Assembly: GCF_947507565.1 (NCBI RefSeq)
Contig: NC_089189.1
Span: 2,285,122-2,349,121 of the forward strand
Length of the DNA stretch: 64,000 nucleotides
Direction: 5' to 3'
DNA from: Oscarella lobularis
Lineage: Eukaryota; Porifera; Homoscleromorpha; Homosclerophorida; Oscarellidae
Shown piece by piece: positions 1 to 10,582 of the stretch; within the stretch, counting starts at the first letter, position 1; the number at the start of each line of letters is the position of its first letter. The notes beneath the pieces are model-generated. The model did not search any database, had not been told where the DNA came from, and saw only the letters and a list, made by a program, of their open reading frames with translations. The position numbers and the translations under genes were made by a program.

Positions 1-236
1 ATCCTAACCATAACGTTCAGCAACAAGCGAAAATACTGAACATGATTCGCAAGAACTTTCGCTCTTGTTCGCGCCTAAAAATTTACATGTACATTTTCAT
101 TCCACCCTCGATCACAACATTTGAATTACTCTCAGAATTTCAATTCATGATACACACAACTAAAAAGGACTACACAATATAAAATGGAAGTTTCAATGAC
201 GGTACGAAATTTCATGCAAAACACAGATGCGATAGT

Positions 237-3028
237 CTAGAAAAAGAAGTTATCTGAAAGAACGACTTTGTGACGACGATTAGCTCCCTCTCCTTCAAAC
301 TTTCCTTTCACCATTCTCTTTATTGCCGGAATCCCGCTCCGTGCGAGTTCCTCTATTTCTCTTATCAGAACAGCCAAGCACTCTGCACTCGTAGGCCTCT
401 CTCTTTCGTTGGAAATCATTCTCGAGCAAATCACGTGAAGACGACTACGATTTCTCATAGGCATCAGTTGGCCATTCCTCTCTTCTGGAATAGGTCCCAC
501 CCCAGTGAATATTTCAATTAGAGACACGCCCAGACTATAGACGTCGCTAGGCAACGAGCTGCGTCCCGACGCGGGTGGCATTCGTTCTGGAGCAAGATAT
601 TGGGGACTAAGGGGCCCCGCTGATTTGGAGCTCTCCGCCAAGTGGGCGGCCCCCAAATCAGCGACTTTGACTTTCATATCCCTCGTCACCAAGACATTAT
701 TCGGACGAATGTCTGCGTGAACGTAGGGACGAGGTTGGAGCCCGTGAAGATAAGCAATAGCTGACGTCATTTCAACGACAATAGACAGCTGCTCGTAGGG
801 AGAAAGATAGCATGGAGATAAGTGAGCTGCATCAATGACTTCGCTCACTGATCCCTCGAGTATTTCCGAGACGATTTGGAATGGAATTCCATCTTCCATT
901 ACAGCACCGCATACACGGATGATGTTGGGATGATGGAGTCGACTCGCTGTCAGAACTTCTCGTTGGAATGTCGGAATCGTTCTTGGGGTTGTGATGAGGT
1001 CGTGAAATCTCTTTACAGCAACTGGCATTCCGTGCCAACGACCAATTATTACGTCTAGAGAAATGCCAATAGTACTAATATAGTATTTTGGTTGCTTTGT
1101 AACCTCCATATGCTCCTGAACCAAGTTTGTCGTTTGTGAGGCGAACTTGATCTGAACGAATGCTGAGCACGTCGAGAAATTGATCGAGACTTTGTTTCAA
1201 TTCTGCAAGTGAAGCTTCAACAGTTCTCCTAAGATTATGCTATTGATTATTGTTCAATTCATTTTTGAAGTTGTACATTTGTGTTTGATGAGCCTGAGCA
1301 ATTTCCTCTTTCTCTGCTTCGAAAGAATGACGTTGGGCTGCCAATTCAGTTCTGCAGAAAAATAACGTCACGTGATTATCAAATATTTTTTCTCTGTTCT
1401 TTACCTTAGAGCTTCAATGTCTCTCTGAAGAGAACTACAACGGATTTCTAACTCAGACCTAAGACAGATATGTCATTTTTTACAAACGGTTATTGGCCGA
1501 TTTCTTGCTTTTGGGCTGTGACACGTAGTCTCTCTTCTTCGGAAGACTGGTATTGTACTTCCCAATGTTTTCTGCAAATGCAATTATCATGTGACACAAC
1601 TGTCACGTGACGCTATTTTTATTTATCTAATAATGTAACCTTTCATCTTGAAGATTTGCCACTTCCATTCTAAAGATGATCTCCTTATTCTCATTATCTT
1701 TTTAAACAAAAGTAAAGAAACTCGCACCTCAATTGCTCTAACGTTCGTTTAAGTTCCCGAGTGTTCTGTGATTCATTTTCTGGTCCTGTTGATATCAATT
1801 GAGCTGAAGGAAGTATCTGAGTTTCAATCTTCACGTACGACTCGTTTGACGGACCTTGGAAAGGAAATTAAATATGATTTAACATCATTCTTCAATACCG
1901 AGAGTAAATTCATTCAGAATTTCTTTCAATTCTCCTCTTCGGTTTTCTCCCCCTGTGACAATGATCCGAGCACATCCATCTCGATTCTCTACGCAATGGA
2001 GAGTGTGAAGATAAATAGGTGCCATTTTCGGGTGAAACTAATAAAAATTGATCACAAGTTGATATCAATAGCTCTGATTTCATACCGCGTAAGATTTTCT
2101 CATGTCAAAGTCAAGAATGTAGGCGTGGTCTGAAGCGTTGTCTTTGATAAACCCGCCAATGAGAAGAAAGCAATTTCTTTCTTTGAATCCTTGTTTTGAT
2201 ATTCGACAAATTCTGTGATTATATCGGGCGGATGGTTTTGGAAGGAAATCGATGGAAATCCATTTCTATTACAATTCATTAATTATTGCCAAACATAATT
2301 AGGATTTACCTTTTCTCTCAAATCAATCACAAATGCATCATCTAAGGATTTATTGATATCATACCCTCCATGGAGTAATCCTCGATGTTGATCAATCGTT
2401 TCCATGGCAGAATAGGCCCTTGATTGTGGTCTTTCTCCACTTAATTCAACATCCAACCAATATCCTAATCATCAACATTTGAATTATTTCCAGATTTCAA
2501 TTCATGAAATTTACCTTTTTCTCTTCCCTCTTCAAATACAAATTCATAAATCTCATTATTCACTCTCCTTTCGAATTGTGCTCCTCCTGATTGGAGACGA
2601 TCTTCAGGAATGACCCCGCTCCTTCCCCCAAACATGATCATTCTTCCTCCAATGGCCCACAAACAGCAGTAGTAGCGTGGCCAAGGTTTCTTTCCATGGA
2701 TGGGCGTGGCTGCTTGGATCCATTTCATTTTCTTCGGATCCAAACCAAACACCTCTCCCAGAAAACCCCCGTCTTCCTTCCTTCCCCCGTACGAATACAT
2801 GATCCCATTGATGACCACACATTGTGCTCCGTAGCAAGGAGGAGGAATATTCTTTCCTTCGGCAATACGACGGATCCATTTCTTTTCTTCTTGGACGTTA
2901 CATGTCCAAATTTCGTTGCGCGGGAAATAATGTGAAAATCCCTTTCTTCCACCGAAGAGATGCAATTCCTCGCCAATCAACGCACTTTCGTGATTCGATC
3001 GAGGTTTAGGTGATGATGATTGGGCCAT
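237..3028 (-). CDS. Kelch / coiled-coil / protein kinase fusion gene
   Basis: Reading the minus strand, a kelch propeller begins at an ATG at 3028 (MAQSSSPKPR). Its first exon ends at 2515, and further kelch exons follow to about 1930. Small coiled-coil exons come next, then an exon 1228-1104 and a long last exon 1054-237. The joins I could check keep frame: a 48-nt intron (1276-1229) and a 49-nt intron (1103-1055), the second splitting the glycine loop LGSGAYG|D. The kinase has the VAVK lysine, an HAD-I-RPNN catalytic loop, DLG for DFG and an APE motif, so it is probably active. The arginine of HRD is replaced by alanine, which makes it a non-RD kinase. The fold resembles TKL/RIPK-like kinases. 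The kelch half matches the Death-domain genes in this window closely. No signal peptide or membrane segment is visible, so it is probably cytoplasmic. Coiled-coil exon edges between 1930 and 1380 are approximate. Confidence 0.82.
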
Positions 3029-3232
3029 TTCGTCGAAGAATGAGGTTTCTTTGCTGAGAGAGAAAGAAGGAAATTCTGCGATGGCGGCCGAAATGCCTAT
3101 CAAAAGGAAATCATCCCAATTACTTAAAAAAGATGATTTTTACTAGCTTTCTCTCTTTTTCGAAAGGACAAACGGGTAAACGGCTGATCGTACTCAAAGA
3201 ATAGAAACGCCCGTATAAGAACAAACATTCGT
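3029..3232. promoter_or_regulatory. Short head-to-head promoter, kelch-kinase and GTF2E2
   Basis: Only about 204 bp separate the two divergent start codons, so the genes must share a promoter region. It contains a block (GGCATTTCGGCCGC then TTCCTTCTTTCTCTC on the minus strand) that recurs just upstream of the kelch genes at 39698 and 43488 and, in weaker form, 49499. The block was therefore copied with the genes. Confidence 0.6.
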
Positions 3233-4598
3233 ATGGATCCTCAACTCCTTCGAGAACGAGAGGCTTTTCGAAAGCGGGCCATGGCCCTTCCAGTAGTAGA
3301 AAAGCATACGATGCCATCCGATAGCGTGGACAGCAAAAAGGAGAAGCATAAAGCGAAAAAGGCGAAGATGAAGAAAAGAGCGACGTCTTCCGTCAATCCC
3401 GGTCTGAAATACGAAACAATTTAGAGCGTATCTTGAACATCGAATGTCTTCCAAGGCTTGAAGAGTTCGATCGGGTCCGTAAGCGCTCAATTCAAAACGA
3501 AAAACAAGTTCGCAATTTTGAAAATGGCTGTCGATCTTCTAAAGGTAATTAGATGCAATGAATTTATCTGGTCACTTGTTCACCTATATAACTACATAAT
3601 TTAATATTTTTTGAGGCTCGACACAGAGATGGCAAAGTGGATGAGCCTTTGAGTCTTGAGGAAATTCTCAAGGAGATAGACTACTCTGACGTAGCTCCAA
3701 GTATTAGAAACTGGCTACCTCAGGTAAAAAATGGCATACGATTATATTCCGTCATCAGTCTATTTAATTTTTCAATTAGGCATTTCGAAATAATCCCAAA
3801 GTGACGTTGGCAGATGAGGACAGATATTTATTCAAGGTTCTCTTGTAGAGAAACGTGTATGTAGCTTACTTAGAGAGTGACTCTTTTAGCCTTTATACAG
3901 AGTGAAGAATAGGGGTATGTTAGTCAATGTACTGAGAGAACATTGGAGAGAAGGTCTGGGTGGAATCAAGTTGGCTGACATGAGAGAATCATATCCAAAA
4001 ACCGACTCTATGTTATCAGTAGAAAAATTCACATATAAAATAGCCCAGTGTGAAATTTTGTTTATAGGTTCTCAAAGATGAAATCATAGCTTTGACTAGA
4101 TCTGATAAGGAGGGTGTTCTATTCTATAATGATCCGGATTTGAAAATTCCTGTAGACGAAGGTTATTAATTGAATTAGAATTGAAGTTGATTTTTATTTG
4201 GCGATGTTTAGATTTTCAAAAGTTATGGAGATCAATAAGCATCGAGGGTCTAACAGATACTGATATAGAAAAACATTTGCACACAGGTAAGTAAATTAAT
4301 TTTAATTAAACTATTTAAAAAATATTGTTCTGCAGCTGGAATTGCTTCCATGCAAGGTTCAAGCGGAAGCATGCAGAAAAAAGTTTTTAAAAATTGATAA
4401 ATATAACGATTATTTATTATTGACGTATTTAATTATTAGCCTGTGAAGCCGAGGAAGCAGCGACGCAGAGGCAATGCCAAGTTGCTCAACGAACACTTGG
4501 CCGGCACGGAATTGCTGAAGGAGTACACCGAAGACGGTCGTCTGAAAGAAGACGCTGAAAAATCAAAGGGTGGCATGCAGATAGAATTTAGACATTAA
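3233..4598 (+). CDS. GTF2E2: Transcription initiation factor IIE subunit beta
   Basis: TFIIE-beta is a nuclear general transcription factor that helps recruit and regulate TFIIH at RNA polymerase II promoters. The N-terminus MDPQLLREREAFRKRAM..VVEK is the family start. It is followed by the winged-helix pieces FAILKMAVDLLK, DEPLSLEEIL and NNPKV, then GLGGIKLADM, DFQKLWRSISI and a basic tail ending KLLNEHLAG. Exons: 3233 to about 3391, about 3507-3544, 3616-3723, 3780-3836, 3890-4018, 4068-4161, 4212-4286, 4336-4382 and 4440-4598. Phases agree except at the exon 1 to 2 join: the frame stops at 3422, so the donor lies upstream, probably GTCAAT at 3392. Broken copies of its 5-prime or 3-prime end lie near 39.3, 43.1, 48.1 and 54.0 kb. 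This is the only complete copy. Confidence 0.92.
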
Positions 4599-4769
4599 TC
4601 AATATTGATTCATTAGAACATCATGCATCGGCTAGCTAGTAATTTATTTGGATAGCATTTTTGACTCGATATGATTAGGTGAAAAGTTCGTGGTGCGATA
4701 ATTTGTCATTTTTTTGGCGTTTTTTGTTTATGTCTAACGCGCGTTAAATCGAACGCTTGTTTACGAAAC

Positions 4770-6673
4770 ATGGCTCGTTCTCGCTGTTTCTTCGACATTG
4801 CGATCAACGGAAAAGCGGGTACGTTACTATTCGTTGTATTCGACGTCATCGAACGGGTTTCTCTAGTCGGTAGGATCGTTATGGAACTCTTTTCGGACAT
4901 CTGCCCAAAAACGTGCGAAAATTTTCGCTCCCTCACGACTGGTGCAGAATTCTTTAGTAGAAACGCGTTCTCCTGTAACGTTTGAGGGGGTAGGCGAGAA
5001 GGGAGACGGTCGAACGACGCTGAAACCGCTCCATTACAAAGGAACGCGATTTCATCGCGTCATCAAGAATTTTATGATACAGTCGGGAGATTTTAGTCGG
5101 GGTACGGGAACCGGGGGCGAGTCGATATACGGGGGAATGTTCGAAGGTAAATTCAAAAATAATTTGTTCTGTTTTAATTGGAATTTTTTAGATGAGAATT
5201 TTAAAGTTAAACACGATCAAAAGTATTTGCTTTCGATGGCGAATCGAGGTCAAAATACGAACGGTTCACAATTTTTCATGTGAGAAGTCACGTGATATTT
5301 AATCAAATGTCTATTTTTATTGATTTTTCTATAGAACGACTGTACCTTGTCCTCATTTGGATGGGTGTGCTATAGTGTGATTTAATAATATTTTTATTTT
5401 ATGTATTTATTTATTTTTAGTAAACACGTGGTTTTTGGTCGTGTCGTTCAAGGTAAGGATGTCGTTGATTTTATCGAGAATCAGGAAACGGACGCGACGA
5501 ATCGGCCCAAGTGCGAAGTCCTCATAGCGAATTGCGGTGAAATGGTTCTCGTCAAGAAAAGCGCCAAGCAACCGAAACCAAAAGCTGATGAGAGTGAGAG
5601 TGAAGAGGACGATGATTCGTCGTCGTCGTCATCGAGCGAGGATGAGAGGAAGAAACGGAAGAGAAAACGCAAGGAGAAGAAGAAACTGAAGAAAAAGAAG
5701 AAGAAGTCTAAGAAGAAGAAGAAGAGAAAGGAGGAGGAAGCAAGGTAAAGGGTTCCCTTTTTTTCTTTATAAGGAAGTGCCCCTTATCTCTTAGTATAAA
5801 CGTAGTATCTGATAGGGATCTTATAGAAGATTTCTAAGTGATCCTTTGCACGCAGAGCACGCTGGGTCTTTTTATTACGCGCAATGCAAAATAATGAAGG
5901 TGAGGGTGCCCCTTTTCTCTATTACATACAAAGACATAAGTTCTGTATAGCGTAGTATCTGATAGGGATTCCGTATTGTGTATGTTTGCCTAATATTACG
6001 AGTAGAAGACTTCTAAGTAATCTTATGGGTCTTTTTTTACAAGAGGACTCGTCATAAATGATATTTATTCTCCAAGTGTGTCTCCCCTTTTTGTAGTGAC
6101 GTTTCTTCTGCTGAGGAAGAGGAACCCAGCGGTGATTTACCGCCTGAAGAACCGCGTCACGTGTCCTGGTTATACAGACGCAGTAGGAGTAGAAGTCCAA
6201 TAGAAGGCCAAAGACAAACGTAAGACAATCGAGAATCAATATAGAAATTAATTAATCTACATCTCCAGTCACTCCAAGCGGGATTTACCGTCGAAAAGCG
6301 GCAAAGTAAAAGCACGTGATTAATTTAATTATGTATTAATCAAGTACGCATTCTCTAAGACATCGAAATCAGGAAGACATCTCAAGGGGCGTGGCTCAAT
6401 GGTAAGGAATCCCGGAAGTATCCCCCTCATCGCGTCAAGTGGTTTCGCCCTTAGCATTATCGATCTCCGACTCCTCCCCGAGGCGACTACGATAGCGGAA
6501 TCGAAGAATCGCGTCGTCGAAGTCGTCGCCATGACGACCGCGACGACGATCGAAAGCGACGTCGACGTAGATCGCGATCGCGTTCGATTTCGTCGTCGGA
6601 CGACGAACGTCGCGTTCGATCGTCGAAATATCGAAGCGAGAGGAGAAGTCGAGACGGCGGCGGATATTATTAG
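4770..6673 (+). CDS. PPIG: Nuclear cyclophilin with RS-rich tail (PPIG-like)
   Basis: A peptidyl-prolyl cis-trans isomerase of the SR-cyclophilin group, which binds RNA polymerase II CTD and splicing factors in the nucleus. Exons 4770-4818, 4867-4941, 4994-5146, 5192-5279, 5335-5364, 5421-5744, 6097-6219, 6269-6305, 6360-6401 and 6455-6673 add up to 379 codons plus stop, all in phase. The isomerase domain shows [54 protein letters not shown] and [14 protein letters not shown], so the FHR arginine and QFF catalytic residues are kept. After it come an acidic-serine block, a Lys-rich run and the conserved [11 protein letters not shown] motif seen in vertebrate PPIG, then an Arg/Ser tail. Introns are as short as 45-52 nt. 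The tail is shorter than in the human protein, so NKTR is a less likely match. Confidence 0.9.
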
Positions 6674-7578
6674 AAACGAGAGACCGCGAGGGAGGAGGCT
6701 TTATCGAATAAGAAGGTGGGTCTATACTAAGAACAGTGCGTGTCATTGAATTTGTCATGAAGCTTGTGTCTATTCAGTCATCGCTCGCTGCTATAAATAA
6801 CTCATCGCCAGGGATACGATGTAGCGTCGCGCTTTGTACGATGCTTTTCTTTCATCGATCGCGTGCGCTAAAGCGCGCGCGTGTTTTGGCATTTCCTTTG
6901 TCTAGTCTCCCGTGTTTCGTTCCTTTCATTCCGCAAGCAGCAGTGAACCGGTTGGAAACAAACACTTGAGGTGAGGTTGAATTGTGGCAAGTGGGCCGAG
7001 GTATGCGAATGGCACGCAGTTTGTGTCGCTTCCGCTTCGCAACAGCGTTGACCATATAAGGCAGTGACGCACTACCTCGCTTCCATATATGGTCGCACGG
7101 TCGCTGAGGCCCGGCTAATTGAATCGCGCGCTAGCGCGTCTTAGCGGATTTTTAGCGAAATCCGAGCGGCGTAAAAATAGTCGAAGAATCCGAACGATGC
7201 GACGCGAGCACGATATGAAGTCGGCGAGTCGCGATTCCAATTCAGTCCGTCGACATGAACTCTCTCGTGATGGTGGGGCCCCAAAAGGTGAGGACTGCAT
7301 GACGTCATCCGTCGTCGCGATACTCCCCGCTCCTTCTCCCCGTCCCCGGCAATTGTGTCATCACCGCCCTAAGACAACCATTCTTCTCATTTTACCGGGT
7401 ATTCTCCTGAATTCCCTTCAGCACCGGCGTAATGTGACTGAAAATAAAGTCCCCCTTGGTTCGCGAACACCCGCGTTTTCAGTCAGTCGAACGCCGGTTC
7501 AGTCACTCAAACGCCGGTTCCAGTCAGTTGAACGCCGGTTCAGTCACCCGAACGCCGGTCTCAGTCATAAAAGAGCTC
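6674..7578 (+). promoter_or_regulatory. PPIG-SECISBP2 intergenic region with paired CArG boxes
   Basis: No gene recognised. Two perfect CArG boxes (CC(A/T)6GG), CCATATAAGG at 7052-7061 and CCATATATGG at 7083-7092, are spaced 31 bp apart. A TATAAATA lies at 6792-6799. The string CTAATTGAATCGCGC follows near 7114 and resembles one downstream of the CArG box before SELENBP1. CArG boxes are SRF/MADS sites in animals; their use here is inference. Longer reading frames in the region are arginine-rich and have no recognisable domain. Confidence 0.45.
7480..7567 (+). repeat. Short tandem repeat, about 20-bp unit
   Basis: About five imperfect copies of a unit like GAACGCCGGTTCAGTCA lie just upstream of the probable SECISBP2 start codon. 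They are in the same open frame as that exon if an earlier ATG at 7456 is used, so they are either 5-prime UTR or a repetitive N-terminus. Confidence 0.75.
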
Positions 7579-10261
7579 ATGCTCTTCGCCGACGACTACG
7601 ATCCCCCCTACGTTCTCGTACAGGTCCCAAAACGCCCCTAGAGTCTAGAAACGCAATCAAAGAGCCTATTCGAACGCCTATCTCCTTCGTAGGGCTTTTC
7701 TCTGCCTCCGCCCCCCTTTGAGTACCTCTCGTGGGGCCCTCAAACATTCCCAGCCTCTCCCCCTTTCGTTTTCGTCTCCACATCGTCGTGCACAACGCCA
7801 ATCGTTTCGTATACGACTCCCGCGTCGCGATATCCAATGCAACATCAGCGCGGCGGCGCGTGGCAACGCGCGCGAACGTCGCATTCGCGTCGATCGAAGC
7901 CCGCTGTTGCGACGTCGTGGTGGGATCGCGACGGCGATGAGGAGAAGCGAGAGTCGAGGGAGGAGAATCCGTGGAAAGTCGTTTCGACGTCTGTCGCTTC
8001 GTTGGAGGCGAGCGAGTGGCCGGAGATCAATGACGTGGAGAAGAGGAAGGAGGATGAGGTCAAGGAGACTGTGGTTGTTGAGAAAGAGGAGAAGGAGACG
8101 GGGGATAAGACTTTGGAGGGGCCTGGAGTTTTGAAGATTTGTCCGCCTGAACTGTCTTACAGCGATGCTCTGAAGACGGAAAATCAGCCACAGGTGAGAC
8201 AATAGAGAGAGATAAATATAATTGGAAATTTATATATATCTATGGTTATTTCTTGTATTATTCATTGTCTATGTGGTGAGAATAGAGAGAGATACGTATG
8301 ATAAGACTCCTAATTCCATACGTTATGACTAACTAATATTTTTTAAATAGTTTATAAGTATTATTCATTTTCTGTGAGATGATAGACTAATAATTCAAAA
8401 CGTTGTGTTATAACTAATATTATTCTGTAATTGAAAATGTATATGTACTACATGAATAGTTTATAGAGATACATAATATGATAAGGCTAATTGAGAACCT
8501 TGTGTTATTATTCAATAATACTTTATTTATAAGTATTGATTTTTATCTATGTTTTTTCTTATGTTTAGCCGTCTTTGGGGAAGTCAAAGAGTGAGCAGAA
8601 AGACGTGACGTCATCATCCTCATCTCAAAAGCCCACGTCGAAGTCCAATGTAAAACGAAGCAAACAGACGACAAGTCTCGACTTTGGGAGTCTCTATGAA
8701 CAATTGGAAAAGATTGAGCATGCGCAGCAGAAGTCCGACAGTGCTGGCGTCGTGAGAAAAGTAGCTATTGGAGGTGGAATCACGTCAGCTCCCGTTCTCA
8801 ATCCTGTGACGTCAGCAAAAGCTGAAGTGGGCGCGCCAAGGAATCCATTGGATTCAACAGCGCCTCAGATGAGACGAGGGAAGGAGAGAGAAACGCCTAA
8901 AGTGAAAAAACCAAGCGCTTTGAAAAAGGTAAATAAATTAATAACCTGTTAAGGGGTTGTCTAATTTTTGAGTCTTTGTTTAGATTATTTTGAAGGAACG
9001 TGAGGAGAAACGAAAAGCCAGAGAAGCGTAAGTTTTAAATTGGAATTAAATAATTAAAATTTAATTTTTTCTTTAGTGAAGAAGCCGCTAAACAATCCAG
9101 ACAAAGACAACTTCACGGAAAACGTTTTAGAGAGTAAGCCCAGAATTTCTAAATTTTGATTTTGAAATAATTATTTTTATCATTAGCTATTGTGATCAAA
9201 TTCTTGATAAGAGAGTGGACGAAGTCGTCGTCGATCTCCTGCAGAAACTTGTCATGTTTCAAGACCGCCAATATCACAAAGACCCCCAAAAAGTAACGCT
9301 AATAAAATGTATGTTTTATCATTATTGATTTTTCTTATAGGCTAAAGCGAAGAGACGAATTGTTCTCGGTCTACGCGAAGTGAGTAAACATCTCAAAGTC
9401 GGAAAATTGAAGTGCGTCATAGTCACTCCAAATTTGGAAAGCATTTCATCAGCAGGCAAAAATAAATCAATAGAATAATATATAGCTAATTTTTGATTTT
9501 TTTCAGGCGGAATTGATGAAATGCTTCAGAAAATTCGTCACATGTGTTTCGAGCAAGACGTCCCCATTGTCTTCGCTCTCACACGCAAAGGCCTTGGCAA
9601 GGCAGTCAACAAGAAAGTTCCCGTAAGCATTGTGGGGATATTCAACTATGATGGAGCCAAGGCAAGTCTCCAAAGAAAAAACACATATAATGATTAATTT
9701 ATTATTTTTCTATAGGATCAGTTTGATCACGTGATTGGTTTAACTCACGAAGCGCGCACTGCTTACGTCAAACTCGTCGCCGAATTTGAATCCGAGTCGA
9801 AACGAATCGAGGAATCATCGACGTCATCATCTTCAAGAAAAACGTCATTTGAAAGTAACAGTGATCTGAATTCCCGGAAGACGTCGTCTCAATCGGATAG
9901 TGACGTCATCGGCTCTTCGTTTCTATCGGTTAGTGCGGCCGAGTTTGTTCCCATAGCAACGGCGCAAGGTCTTCCGCCTCCACCGCCCCCGCCCACTTTT
10001 CCCCAGTATATCCCGGCCCCGCCCCCTCCGCTTCCTTATCAAATTCATCATCAGTCTCCCTATGTCGTTTCCTCGCCCATTTATCATGTTCCCGGATCGC
10101 ATTCTGGCTACGTTCCCTATGGGTTTCCGCTCGTGTATTCGGCTCCCAATGTGGATGCAATGGGTTCGGGTCTCATAGAAGTTGTTCCCGCCCCCGCCGA
10201 GTGTCCAAGTCTTAGTGATGAGACAGCTCCTGCCGCATCAGTGCAGTCGAGTGATGTTTAG
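7579..10261 (+). CDS. SECISBP2: SECIS-binding protein 2
   Basis: SBP2 binds the SECIS element in selenoprotein mRNA 3-prime UTRs and brings in the Sec-specific elongation factor at the ribosome. Exons 7579-7623, 7693-8193, 8569-8928, 8984-9027, 9077-9133, 9187-9292, 9341-9455, 9507-9661 and 9716-10261 give 642 codons plus stop, in phase throughout. The Sec-incorporation motif region is clear (PRNPLDSTAPQMRRGKERE, PSALKKI-ILKEREE). The L7Ae RNA-binding domain is at about residues 336-480 (VVVDLLQKLVMFQDR, RIVLGLREVSKHLK, KLKCVIVTPNLE, IVFALTRKGLGKAVNKKVP, SIVGIFNYDGAK). The C-terminal exon adds a Ser-rich stretch and a poly-proline segment. Introns after 9455 and 9661 begin with GC instead of GT. 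An in-frame ATG at 7456 could extend the N-terminus. Its presence implies the organism makes selenoproteins. Confidence 0.93.
8194..8568 (+). other. Longer intron of SECISBP2, AT-rich
   Basis: A 375-nt intron, several times longer than its neighbours. It holds degenerate direct repeats around AGAGAGATA and ATGATAAGACT. No gene seen. Confidence 0.6.
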
Positions 10262-10582
10262 TGTGACGACGTTTTTTTTCTTTGTTCTTCTGAGTTTGTT
10301 GTGAAAAAGTGCCGGTTTCATAGTCAAAACTTTATAAGTTATTTGTTGTAAGAATTTAATTGATGAGAAGCAGCAGAATAAAACCGTTGGAAACAAACCA
10401 AATATTAATTTGCAAAATTCTAATTTTTGAAATGGCATCAATAAGGTCTGTGTTGTAGCTACGCCTTGTACGGGCCATCCACTATCTCCCCCACTTCTTA
10501 GGATTGAGACACCCGTCTCATACGGTGCCACAAAACGGTAAATAGAACGCTGTTCAACGTTTTATCTTCAAGAAACGACAAA
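10262..10582 (+). promoter_or_regulatory. SECISBP2 3-prime end and kelch promoter
   Basis: An AATAAA at about 10377 could be the SECISBP2 polyadenylation signal. The rest must contain the promoter of the kelch gene starting at 10583. It resembles neither of the two promoter types seen for the other kelch genes. Confidence 0.4.

Noticed and set aside
2591-2935. Long antisense and alternate-frame ORFs over the kelch exons (also near 10679, 26397, 31301, 39713, 43547 and 49514)
   Set aside because: They recur at the same place in each copy because the kelch sequence is conserved. They have no splice context or domain of their own and are shadows of the kelch frame.
7119-7721. 200-codon Arg/Ser-rich frame upstream of SECISBP2
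   Set aside because: It runs through the short tandem repeat and ends across the SECISBP2 first intron. Composition is that of GC-rich non-coding DNA and no homology is apparent.
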